NCBI RefSeq assembly: GCF_003056345.1
Contig: NZ_PYWB01000001.1
Coordinates: forward strand, 1-64,000
DNA length: 64,000 nt
DNA from: Devosia submarina
GTDB lineage: Bacteria; Pseudomonadota; Alphaproteobacteria; Rhizobiales; Devosiaceae
Direction of reading: 5' to 3'
The notes below the pieces were generated by a model. It worked only from the letters and a program-made list of their open reading frames with translations, searched no databases and was not told the origin of the DNA. A program made the translations under genes and the position numbers. Positions 45,959 to 54,205 of the stretch are shown here, piece by piece. How positions within the stretch are numbered: the stretch's first letter is position 1; each line of letters starts with the position of its first letter.

Positions 45959-46951
45959 ATGAACATTCGCAGACGTACATTTATCGCAGCATCGGCTGCC
46001 GCACTGATTGCAACGACCAGCCTCACCGTCGGCCCCTTGGCGCAGGATGGCTCGGTGGTGGTCTACACCGCCCACAAATCATCCATCGTTGACACGCTGT
46101 TGCCGATCTTTGAGCAGGAAACGGGCCTCAAGGCCGAAGTGGTCAAGCTGGGTTCAGGCGATATTGCCAAGCGCGTACAGGCCGAAGCCGGTGCTCCGGC
46201 GGCCGATGTGATCTGGTCTATTTCCGGTAGCCAGCTAACCGAGCTCAAGGATCTGCTGGAGCCCTATACACCGCCCGAAGCCGACCAGATCGATCCCCAG
46301 TTCGTAAAGGATCCGAGCTGGACCCCTTACACCGCAGTGGTCTATGTGCTGGCGGTCAACACCGATCTGCAGCCTCTCGATAGCGCGCCCAAGACCTGGG
46401 CCGAGCTCGCCGATCCGCAATGGTCAGGCCAGATCGCCAGTGCACGTGCAGACGGTTCAGGCTCAGCCCTGCAGCAGCTGCAAACGGTTCTGACCGTTTT
46501 TGGCGACGAAGGCTGGGACAAATACGCCGAGATCGCCAAGAACTTCGTTTTTGCCGATTCCTCGGGTGCCGTACCGCGCTTCGTGGCTGACGGGGAAACG
46601 TCCATGGGGCTGACCCTGGAAGACAACGCCCTTGAATATGTCCAGGGCGGCGCACCGATCTCGATCGTGCACCTGTCGGACGGTACGGCGGCAACGCCCG
46701 ATGGCGTTGGCCTCGTGAAGGGTAGCCCCAATCCCGAGGGCGGCAAGGCCTTCATCGATTGGGCGATGTCCAAGTCGACACAGGAAAAGCTCGCCCGCGA
46801 TATCGGCCGCCGTTCTGTGCGGCTAGATGTGGAGGGTCCTGCAGGCACGCCGAACCTCGCCGATCTGCAGCTCGTGGACGTAAAGCCGCTGAGCGAGTTC
46901 GGCGGCGCCGAGGCTGTGCTCGCCCAGTGGCGAACTGCCATCGGCGAATAA
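45959..46951 (+). CDS. AfuA/FbpA-type periplasmic binding protein
   Basis: 330 residues; twin-Arg-like basic start (MNIRRRTFIA) and a hydrophobic signal ending near LAQD. The mature part VVVYTAHKSSIVDTLLPIFE, GDIAKRVQAEAGAPAADVIW and PKTWAELADPQWSGQI is the iron-type (family 8) binding fold. That fold also includes binders of hexose 6-phosphates (AfuA), phosphonates and polyamines. The tandem tyrosines that FbpA uses to bind iron are not obvious. Next genes are for amino-sugar phosphate catabolism, so a sugar-phosphate ligand is favoured over iron. Confidence 0.82.
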   Translation: MNIRRRTFIAASAAALIATTSLTVGPLAQDGSVVVYTAHKSSIVDTLLPIFEQETGLKAEVVKLGSGDIAKRVQAEAGAPAADVIWSISGSQLTELKDLLEPYTPPEADQIDPQFVKDPSWTPYTAVVYVLAVNTDLQPLDSAPKTWAELADPQWSGQIASARADGSGSALQQLQTVLTVFGDEGWDKYAEIAKNFVFADSSGAVPRFVADGETSMGLTLEDNALEYVQGGAPISIVHLSDGTAATPDGVGLVKGSPNPEGGKAFIDWAMSKSTQEKLARDIGRRSVRLDVEGPAGTPNLADLQLVDVKPLSEFGGAEAVLAQWRTAIGE

Positions 46952-46988
46952 GCCTGGCATCTCGTGCAAAACAGATAAGCAGGACTAA

Positions 46989-48005
46989 ATGAGGCAGCTT
47001 GAAGCATTCACGTTGGGCAAGAAGTTTGCCCACCCAGAAGCCAATGAAGACAGCCTCGTGGTCATGCCGAACCGAGGTTACGCCGTTATTGACGGCGTAA
47101 CCGACCGCAATGGCACCCGCTACGGCGGCATGCTTTCCGGTCAGTTTGCCTCGCGCACCGTGCAGCGGGCAGTTGAGCAGTTCCTTTTGGCACAAGGCGA
47201 TCGCGGCAAGCCCGACCTGCAGTTCCAGGGGGGCGAGCACTTCGTGGAATATCTCGGCAAGGCGATCTATGCCGGCTATGTCGCCAACAACGCCGCGAAA
47301 GCCGTGGAAGCCGATTGGAAACTGCGCGGCGGCTGCACCATCATGGCCGCATTGATCATCGGTGACCGGCTTGAAATCGTCGCCGTCGGCGATAGCGGCC
47401 TGCGCCTCAACGGCACGGAAACCCTTCAGGTTCTCAAGCCGCTCGACGACGTTACGGCTATCCTGCGCCGCGAAGCGTGGACCTATTACGCAAACCTTGG
47501 CCATTCGCTTGCCGATTGCGACGCCTTCTCGGCCGCCTTCACCTGGCAAGGAACCAGAAATCAGCAGCCGGGCACCATTACCAGCGATCCGGAAATTGTT
47601 GACGCCATAGAATTCCGAGCGCTGGCAGCTTGCCGCCAGCACCTGCCTTCGGTGCCCGAGCAGGAACTTCTGCTGCTGATCCACCACGGCATTGCCCATG
47701 GTCAGGGCCATTTCCAGAATGTCACCGAGCCTGTGCTTGGCTATGGCGGCATTGACGGCTTCGCCGTTCCCTCACGTTTCATTGAGACGCGCAGCTATCC
47801 ATTGGCCGACATCGACACTATCGAGCTATTCTCCGACGGCTATTTCAGGCCCGGCGCGGAGTTTGGCATCGCCGCCTGGGAAGCTGCATTCGCGGAAGTG
47901 GAAGCTGAGGATCTGCACAAGATCGGCCGCTACATGAGCACCAAGGGCACGACGGACACTCAATTAACGGACGATCGCAGTTATCTCGGTGTGCGCCTTA
48001 AATGA
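46989..48005 (+). CDS. PP2C-like (PPM) metal-dependent phosphatase in an amino-sugar operon
   Basis: 338 residues. PPM-type motifs in order: ANEDSLVVMPNRGYAVIDGV (metal-binding E-D and D-G), GGCTIMAALIIGDRLEIVAV followed by GDSGLRL, TIELFSDGYFRPG, and DDRSYLGVRL at the end (final D-D metal site). This family usually dephosphorylates proteins in signalling. Here it lies between a binding-protein gene and a DeoR-type gene (ATGA overlap), so it may instead act on a sugar phosphate or tune the importer. Its role is not known. Confidence 0.75.
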   Translation: MRQLEAFTLGKKFAHPEANEDSLVVMPNRGYAVIDGVTDRNGTRYGGMLSGQFASRTVQRAVEQFLLAQGDRGKPDLQFQGGEHFVEYLGKAIYAGYVANNAAKAVEADWKLRGGCTIMAALIIGDRLEIVAVGDSGLRLNGTETLQVLKPLDDVTAILRREAWTYYANLGHSLADCDAFSAAFTWQGTRNQQPGTITSDPEIVDAIEFRALAACRQHLPSVPEQELLLLIHHGIAHGQGHFQNVTEPVLGYGGIDGFAVPSRFIETRSYPLADIDTIELFSDGYFRPGAEFGIAAWEAAFAEVEAEDLHKIGRYMSTKGTTDTQLTDDRSYLGVRLK

Positions 48006-48820
48006 GTGGCCAGGCCGCTCCCGGGCTGCTCGGTTCTGCTGAGGACCCGCCAGCGGAGGGCGGACGCGCAGGCGAACGCCGCCAGGCTATCCTCGCTGCC
48101 GTACGGGCCAATGGTGCCGCTTCCGTGGCGGAGCTCGCGGCGCGCTTCGATGTCACCTACCAGACTATCAGGCGCGATCTAAAGGCACTGGAAAACCGGG
48201 GTCTGCTGCAAAAGGGTTTCGGAGGCGCCTTTGCTTCTCCCGGCGTAGCGCACCACACCTATGGCGAACGGCACGCCAGCCAGGTCGCGGTGAAGCGGCA
48301 ATTGGTGGCGGCCTTGGAGGAGTTCCTCACCCCCGGCGCAACCATTTTCGTGGGTCTGGGCACGACCTTTGACTCGCTGCACGAAGTTCTGGTCCGCCAT
48401 CCTGAAGTGCTTGTCGCTACGCCCAATCTTGAAGTCGCTCATTCCTGCGCGCTCAAGACCAACGCAACCGTTTATGTTTATGGCGGCTATGTGCGGAACA
48501 AGGACTCCTCGGTCCTCACAGTCAGCGGCGATCTACGGCAGCGCTTCAAGTTCGACCTCGCAATAATCGGTGCCAGTGCCATCGACCGCGAAGGGACTGT
48601 GCAGGAGTTCGACCCAATGGAAGTGGAACTGGTGCGTTCGGTCCTCTCCAATTCGCGCCAGGTGATCCTTGTGGCCCATGACGAAAAGTTCGGCCGGCGC
48701 GCTCCTCATCTCGTTACGCAACTGGCCGATGTGGACGTGTTGATCACCAATGGTGATCCCTCCCCACGGTTCGACGACCCCACCATTCTTTCAGCCTTGC
48801 GCATTATCGCCTTGCCCTAG
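48002..48820 (+). CDS. DeoR-family regulator of the amino-sugar operon
   Basis: 272 residues. After a 25-residue leader comes the helix-turn-helix (RRQAILAAVRANGAASVAEL, then DVTYQTIRRDLKALENRG), then a DeoR sensor with GLGTTFDSLHEVL and IIGASAIDREGTVQEFD. It is embedded between the PP2C-like gene and nagB, so it probably responds to glucosamine 6-phosphate or a related ester and controls both the operon and the divergent transporter unit. Confidence 0.88.
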   Translation: MSGQAAPGLLGSAEDPPAEGGRAGERRQAILAAVRANGAASVAELAARFDVTYQTIRRDLKALENRGLLQKGFGGAFASPGVAHHTYGERHASQVAVKRQLVAALEEFLTPGATIFVGLGTTFDSLHEVLVRHPEVLVATPNLEVAHSCALKTNATVYVYGGYVRNKDSSVLTVSGDLRQRFKFDLAIIGASAIDREGTVQEFDPMEVELVRSVLSNSRQVILVAHDEKFGRRAPHLVTQLADVDVLITNGDPSPRFDDPTILSALRIIALP

Positions 48821-48835
48821 CTACGGGAGCCCATC

Positions 48836-49582
48836 ATGAAGATTTCCGTTCATCCGGATAAGCAAGCTCTTGGCGCAGCTGCGGCTGCACAAGGCGTGGC
48901 GTTGATCAACCAGGCGATTGCCCAGTTCGGGCAAGCCAATGTCATCATCGCTACTGGTGCCAGCCAGTTTGAAATGCTGGAGCATTTGCGCCGCGCCCCG
49001 GTGGACTGGTCCAAGGTGGCATTTTTCCACCTCGACGAATATGTCGGCCTGCCATCATCGCACGGTGCAAGTTTCCGCCGCTATCTGCATGAGCGGTTTC
49101 TCGATCTTCTGCCGTCTTACCGCTCTTTCCTGCCGGTGAATGGCGATGCCGCGGATCTCCAGGCGGAGCTGGAGCGCCTCAACACTGGGCTTGGGGATTT
49201 GCGCATCGACGTTTGCTTTGCCGGCATTGGGGAGAATTGTCATCTGGCTTTCAACGATCCGCCGGCCGATTTCGACTACGACAAGCCCTACCTCCTTGTG
49301 GATCTGGACGCCCAGTGCCGGCAGCAGCAATTTGGCGAAGGCTGGTTTGAGACCATCGATGCCGTGCCGACCAAGGCGATCTCGATGAGCATCAAGCGTA
49401 TCATGGCCAGTCGCACCTTGATCCTGTCGGTGCCCGATGAACGCAAGGCGAGGGCGGTCCAGGCCGCCGTCGATGGGCCTGTCACCAATCTTGCACCGGC
49501 CTCGATCGTGCAGCAGCACCCTGATGCGACGCTATACCTCGACCCCGCTTCCGCTTCCTTGCTGGATCGGACAACGGCCTGA
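48836..49582 (+). CDS. nagB: Glucosamine-6-phosphate deaminase (NagB family)
   Basis: 248 residues. NagB motifs: VIIATGASQFEMLEHL (phosphate loop), AFFHLDEYVGL (catalytic Asp/Glu), GIGENCHLAFNDPPADF (the GIGxxxHxAFN motif). It converts glucosamine 6-phosphate to fructose 6-phosphate and ammonia. Its stop overlaps the nagA ATG (TGATG). No kinase for free amino sugars is encoded in the operon. Confidence 0.9.
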   Translation: MKISVHPDKQALGAAAAAQGVALINQAIAQFGQANVIIATGASQFEMLEHLRRAPVDWSKVAFFHLDEYVGLPSSHGASFRRYLHERFLDLLPSYRSFLPVNGDAADLQAELERLNTGLGDLRIDVCFAGIGENCHLAFNDPPADFDYDKPYLLVDLDAQCRQQQFGEGWFETIDAVPTKAISMSIKRIMASRTLILSVPDERKARAVQAAVDGPVTNLAPASIVQQHPDATLYLDPASASLLDRTTA

Positions 49583-50580
49583 TGACCACGACCCTGGGTC
49601 TGTTTGACCTGCAGGTGAATGGTTATGCCGGGGTCGATTTCAACGATCCTGCCATCTCTGCCGATGCCCTGGACCATGCCCTTTCTGCCATGCTCCGGGA
49701 CGGTGTAACGGGCTGCCTTCCCACCATCATCACAGCCCACCCATGGGAACTCGAAGAGCGCTTCGCTGCTCTCGACGATGCCGTGACAAGGAGCCGGCTC
49801 GGGCCCATAATGGTTCCCGGCTATCATCTCGAGGGGCCGTTTCTACGTGCCGAGCCCGGCTATGCCGGATGCCATCCAATAGCGGCCATGCGTGACCCGG
49901 ATGCCCGCTCGGTGCTTGAGCTCTCCAAAACCCTCTCGCGCCCTATCCTTATGGTAACACTGGCGCCCGAGCTCCCCGGCGCCCTTGCAGCTATTCGAAA
50001 ACTACGCGAGTACGGCATTACCATCTGCATCGGTCACAGCGCGGCCCTGTTCAGAGATGTCGCAGATGCGGTACAAGCTGGAGCCAGCTGCTCGACCCAT
50101 TTGGGCAACGGGCTGCCGCAAAACATGCCGAAGCTCGAAAATACGCTCCTGGCGCAATTGGCGGCGCCTGGGCTTGCCGGCTGCTTTATCGCCGATGGCC
50201 ACCACATTTCCCCCGATGCGCTTGGCGCGTTGATCCGGCTGAAAGGTATCGACAACTCCATCCTCGTAACCGATGCCGTCCTCGCAGCAGCCGCACCCGC
50301 CGGCGCCTATCGCTTTGCAGGGCTCCAAATTTCCCTGGACGAGCACGGCGTCGTCCGGGTTCCCGGGCAAAGCAATCTGGCCGGCTCGGCCTTGCGCCTC
50401 GATCAGGCGGTGCGCAACATCGTCAAGTGGAACATCGCGTCCTTCCCCCAAGCCATAACGATGGCCGCCAACAATCCCCGGAAGGCCATTGCGGAATCCG
50501 CCAAACATCATGGCATCTCGCTACCCATTTCCAACATTGAATGGGACGATTTGCTGAGGCCACGCTACCTGACCAGCTAA
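49582..50580 (+). CDS. nagA: N-acetylglucosamine-6-phosphate deacetylase (NagA family), short form
   Basis: 332 residues, shorter than the usual 380 or so because the N-terminal beta strands are missing: the barrel starts at once with GLFDLQVNGYAGVDFND (the E. coli-type D-x-Q-x-N-G metal site). YHLEGPFLRAEPGYAGCHP, GHSAALFRD, GASCSTHLGN and LVTDAVLA carry the remaining metal and catalytic residues. It removes acetate from N-acetylglucosamine 6-phosphate for NagB. Confidence 0.88.
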   Translation: MTTTLGLFDLQVNGYAGVDFNDPAISADALDHALSAMLRDGVTGCLPTIITAHPWELEERFAALDDAVTRSRLGPIMVPGYHLEGPFLRAEPGYAGCHPIAAMRDPDARSVLELSKTLSRPILMVTLAPELPGALAAIRKLREYGITICIGHSAALFRDVADAVQAGASCSTHLGNGLPQNMPKLENTLLAQLAAPGLAGCFIADGHHISPDALGALIRLKGIDNSILVTDAVLAAAAPAGAYRFAGLQISLDEHGVVRVPGQSNLAGSALRLDQAVRNIVKWNIASFPQAITMAANNPRKAIAESAKHHGISLPISNIEWDDLLRPRYLTS

Positions 50581-50685
50581 CCCTGCGACCTCCATTCCCG
50601 TCAATACTATCCCAAAGGCCCTTTCTATTAACACTTGATCGATCTACCATCACCCGAATACGCCGGTCATGCGCCGCCGCGTTTC

Positions 50686-52467
50686 ATGTGCACCCTGCCC
50701 ATCGGATGCTCCTGTGCCGATCCAAGCCGCCTCCGGGAGCGGCTGCGCCAAGAAGTTGCGAGGGCAGATATGGTGATTGACGAAGTCCTGAATGCAAATG
50801 CAGGCGGGGTCGCACAAGCCGCACTCCGCATTGCCCAAGCAGATTCCGTCGATGCTGTTGCCCAAGCGCTCCGTTCCGCGGCCCGATCATTGCTTGGCGG
50901 TCATGGCATCGCCCTGATCCGTCGCGAAGGTGATCTTTGTCGCTGTGAAGAAGAGGACGGCGCGGGTGCCCTATGGAAGGGGCACAAATTTCCGATGACC
51001 ACTTCCGTCAGCGGCTGGTCGATGCTGAACCACCAAACAGTGGTCATCCCGGACGTCACTGACGATGAGCGTATTCCTTCCGGGCTCTACCAGCAAAGTT
51101 TGGTAACGTCGCTGGCCGTGGCACCCATTCGCCGCTCAAATCCCTTGGGCGCGGTGGGCGTTTACTGGGCGGAGCGTCATCAACCGACACCGGAGCAGAT
51201 CGAGATTCTGGAAACCCTTGCCGACGCTGCGGCCAACGGAATGCAGGATCTTGCTTCCCCGCCCGCCGTGCCGGCGGAGGCTGTTGATAAAGGATCCCAA
51301 GGTTTCTCCCGGGACATTGAAGATGTGGCGAGCATTGCCGCCGTCCCGCTCATTCTCGATATAGCCTTGCAGATGACCGGCATGGGCTTCGCCGCAATTG
51401 CCCGGGTGACTGAAGACCGTTGGATCACTTGCCAAGCCCTGGACCATGTTGCCTTCGGCTTGAAGCCGGGGGACGAGTTGCCCATCGCAAGCACGATCTG
51501 CAACGAAATTCGTGGACACCGCACGCCAGTGGTCATCGATGATGTCGACGATGATCCGGCTTATCGTAATCATCACACCCCGCAGATTTATGGCCTCAAG
51601 AGCTATATCTCCTATCCCATCATCCTTGCCGACGGGCGCTTCTTTGGCACGCTATGCGCGATCGACACCAGGCCTGCCAAGGTGCGCACGCCTGTTGTGA
51701 TGGGCACGTTCAAGCTTTTTGCCGAACTCATCGGCCAGCACCTCGACACTGGCGACAGGCTGCGCGCCACCCAAGCCGACTTGGTACACGAGCAAGAGCT
51801 CTCCGAACTGCGCGAGCAGTTCATCGCCGTGCTCGGTCATGACCTGCGCAATCCGATTGCTGCACTTGATGCAGGAACATCCAGGCTGATCAAGGAAGGC
51901 TGGACATCACGCAGCCCACTTGTTCTGCAGCTCATGAAGACCAGCATCGGGCGAATGTCCACGCTGGTGAGCAATGTGCTGGACCTCGCAAGAACCCGTC
52001 TGGGGGACGGCTTGGTCCTCGACATGCAAAAGGCAGATGCGGTCCAAACCCTCGTCCATGTCATGGACGAGCTGCGCCTTTCACATCCGGATCGAACAAT
52101 CGTCGCGCAGCTGCCGCCCCAAGCTCCCATTCTCGCCGATCACAACAGGCTGGCGCAGCTCTTTTCCAACCTCCTCTCCAATGCCTTGACGCATGGATCA
52201 ATGGACGCGCCCGTTCGCGTCGAGGCTCGGCTGGAAGGTGATCAACTCCAAATCCAGGTCAGCAATGCTGGAAAGCCCATGGCCGCTGACCAGATCGACA
52301 AGCTCTTCCTGCCGTTCCGTCGTGGCGCCTCGCAATCGCAAGGCTTGGGGCTGGGGCTATTTATCGCGTCCCAGATTGCTCTGGCCCATGGCGGAACATT
52401 GTCCGCCCGCTCTGATGAGTGCGAAACCTGCTTCAGCTTCCAGATGCCGTGCACAACATCGCCCTAG
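50686..52467 (+). CDS. GAF-domain sensor histidine kinase
   Basis: 593 residues from ATG 50686; TTG 50635 or ATG 50770 are alternatives (the latter has GAGGGC upstream). Two GAF domains (about 45-190 and 215-375), a coiled linker, the HisKA dimerisation box with the phospho-accepting His (FIAVLGHDLRNPIAALDAG) and the HATPase domain (NRLAQLFSNLLSNALTHGS, GLGLGLFIASQIALAHGG). No membrane segment, so it senses a cytoplasmic signal. No response regulator is adjacent. Confidence 0.85.
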   Translation: MCTLPIGCSCADPSRLRERLRQEVARADMVIDEVLNANAGGVAQAALRIAQADSVDAVAQALRSAARSLLGGHGIALIRREGDLCRCEEEDGAGALWKGHKFPMTTSVSGWSMLNHQTVVIPDVTDDERIPSGLYQQSLVTSLAVAPIRRSNPLGAVGVYWAERHQPTPEQIEILETLADAAANGMQDLASPPAVPAEAVDKGSQGFSRDIEDVASIAAVPLILDIALQMTGMGFAAIARVTEDRWITCQALDHVAFGLKPGDELPIASTICNEIRGHRTPVVIDDVDDDPAYRNHHTPQIYGLKSYISYPIILADGRFFGTLCAIDTRPAKVRTPVVMGTFKLFAELIGQHLDTGDRLRATQADLVHEQELSELREQFIAVLGHDLRNPIAALDAGTSRLIKEGWTSRSPLVLQLMKTSIGRMSTLVSNVLDLARTRLGDGLVLDMQKADAVQTLVHVMDELRLSHPDRTIVAQLPPQAPILADHNRLAQLFSNLLSNALTHGSMDAPVRVEARLEGDQLQIQVSNAGKPMAADQIDKLFLPFRRGASQSQGLGLGLFIASQIALAHGGTLSARSDECETCFSFQMPCTTSP

Positions 52468-52591
52468 CACCGCGTGCCAAACACCTGCTCGGGCAGGCCA
52501 TGCAAGCGAATAATGTCCGGCAGCCTGTAGAAATCACCATTCGCCGTTCGTCACTCTCACATCACTCAAGCGATTTGTGAAGGAAAAGAGA

Positions 52592-52960
52592 ATGGCGATT
52601 GCAGGTTGGATTATGTCGGCGCTGGTGGTGTTATTTCTGCTAGGGGCATCGGCCGCCCCCAAGCTGATAGGCTCCCAATTGGCGGCCGATCCGCTCGCGG
52701 TTGTGGGCTGGCCAGCAAAGTACATGGTCCTGATCGGGATCATCGAGCTTTTCTGCGCGGTCCTCTATATCATCCCCAAGACTTCGCTGCTTGGCGCTGT
52801 GTTGCTGACCGGCCTGCTCGGCGCAGCATTGGCGGCAAATCTGAGGGTAGACAATCCCCTGTTCAGCCATACCCTGTTCAGTGTCTATCTTGGCGTGTTC
52901 GCCTGGGCCGGTCTTTGGCTCCGCGAGCCCAAGATTCGCGATGTTTTTCCCTTTACCTGA
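52592..52960 (+). CDS. DoxX-like small membrane protein
   Basis: 122 residues from ATG 52592 with AAGGA upstream. Four hydrophobic helices in the DoxX-like pattern (GWIMSALVVLFLLGASAAPK, then YMVLIGIIELFCAVLYIIPK). Function unknown; relatives are linked to thiol/oxidative stress. It is 9 bases upstream of the DUF2161 gene. Confidence 0.75.
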   Translation: MAIAGWIMSALVVLFLLGASAAPKLIGSQLAADPLAVVGWPAKYMVLIGIIELFCAVLYIIPKTSLLGAVLLTGLLGAALAANLRVDNPLFSHTLFSVYLGVFAWAGLWLREPKIRDVFPFT

Positions 52961-52969
52961 GCAGTCCTG

Positions 52970-53608
52970 ATGGCCGAGAGCGACCTCTATCTCCCGATCA
53001 AAGCGTTCATGGAGAGCCTTGGTTTTTCCGTCAAAGGCGAGGTCAATGGCTGTGACCTGCTGGGGGTAAAGGATGGTGATGCGCCTGTTCTGGTGGTTTG
53101 CGAAATGAAGCTCAGCTTCAATTTGGAGCTGCTTCTCCAGGGTGTGGACAGGGCTGCAGCATGCGATGAGGTTTGGCTTTCAGCGCGCCTTTCCAAAACG
53201 GGAAAGGGCCGGGAGCATGACAGCAGATATCGCAATTTGTGCCGGCGCCTGGGCTTCGGCCTGCTCGGCGTTGCCCCTAATGGGCAGGTCGAGGTCATCG
53301 TTGCGCCATCTGCGCCGATGCCCCGTCGGGACCCCAAGCGCCGCTCGCGGCTGCTCGACGAACACAGACGCCGTATGGGTGATCCGAACAAGGGTGGAGG
53401 CAGCCGCCAACCCATCATGACCGCCTATAGGCAAGATTGTATTGCCTGCGCGAAAGCCCTGCTAGATGGGCCGTCTACCCCCAAGCAGCTCAAGACCCTT
53501 GTAGGGCGTGCTCCAGCGATTTTGAGCCGCAATGTTTATGGCTGGTTCGTGCGCGAGGCGCGGGGCATTTACGGGCTGACAGAGCTTGGAAGAAAAGCTG
53601 TCGCTTAG
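52970..53608 (+). CDS. DUF2161 protein, PD-(D/E)xK nuclease-like N-terminus
   Basis: 212 residues. The N-terminal third has NGCDLLGVKD then LVVCEMKLSFNLELLLQGVD, a D ... E-x-K arrangement typical of PD-(D/E)xK nuclease folds; the C-terminal part (about 145-212) looks like a winged helix (LLDGPSTPKQLKTLVGR). It matches the DUF2161 family, which has been annotated as putative phosphodiesterases. Substrate unknown. Confidence 0.75.
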   Translation: MAESDLYLPIKAFMESLGFSVKGEVNGCDLLGVKDGDAPVLVVCEMKLSFNLELLLQGVDRAAACDEVWLSARLSKTGKGREHDSRYRNLCRRLGFGLLGVAPNGQVEVIVAPSAPMPRRDPKRRSRLLDEHRRRMGDPNKGGGSRQPIMTAYRQDCIACAKALLDGPSTPKQLKTLVGRAPAILSRNVYGWFVREARGIYGLTELGRKAVA

Positions 53609-53619
53609 GCAGCCCCGCA

Positions 53620-53644
53620 GGCGGCTCGGCACAACCAAGCCGCC
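53620..53644. terminator. Hairpin between converging genes
   Basis: GGCGGCT (53620-53626) pairs with AGCCGCC (53638-53644), with GG/CC pairing further in around a small loop, between the DUF2161 gene (+) and the small secreted-protein gene (-). Confidence 0.6.
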
Positions 53645-53659
53645 AAGATTTACCGAACG

Positions 53660-53986
53660 CTAGTCCGTGAAATCGAATTCGGACAGTTCACAAACATTGT
53701 TGTCGGCGGAGATCGCTTGATCACCGTCATCGAACACAGCGAGGAAGTCGAATTTGCAGTAGCCGGTGCCGTCATCGATGTTGACCATCGCGCTTGAACC
53801 GGAGGGCAGGATGTTCTCGCCAAGAATGTCTTCTTGCCAGTCCTGGGTGCCGGTGTTGGAAGCGTAGAATTCCACGATGTCATAGGACGACACATTGTTG
53901 ATCTGAACGCGGCGGTCCAGGGCCGAAGCGTTCACAACGCCAGCAGCCAAAAAGACAAGCGCAAGGCTTGCCACAGTCTTATTCAT
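53660..53986 (-). CDS. Small secreted protein of unknown function
   Basis: 108 residues: signal peptide (cut near ASA-LDR), then an acidic, probably all-beta domain (VQINNVSSYDIVEFYASNTG, MVNIDDGTGYCKFDFLAVFD) with two Cys that could form a disulfide. Similar small periplasmic proteins occur in other alphaproteobacteria without assigned role. Monocistronic. Confidence 0.7.
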   Translation of the reverse strand: MNKTVASLALVFLAAGVVNASALDRRVQINNVSSYDIVEFYASNTGTQDWQEDILGENILPSGSSAMVNIDDGTGYCKFDFLAVFDDGDQAISADNNVCELSEFDFTD

Positions 53987-54205
53987 GAATAACCCTCAAA
54001 GGCGATATATGCCCAAGCGCGACTTACTTCCAAACCCGTGCGCACGGCAAGTGCCGCCAAGAAAGAAGTACGGCGCGTGGTGAACAGTGCAGAACTGCCA
54101 AGGGAGGGTCGAGGAACCGGCAAGCTGCCTCTCTTTTGCGCCATTTCGGCTTCAGGTGCCACCATGCCCGGCGATGGCACCGGTGCAATCCAAGAGGACG
54201 CTTTC

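Noticed and set aside
43123-46951. Iron(III) or thiamine importer
   Set aside because: The protein families allow it, but iron-binding tyrosines are not obvious and the binding-protein gene is in line with nagB and nagA; sugar phosphate is preferred, not proven.
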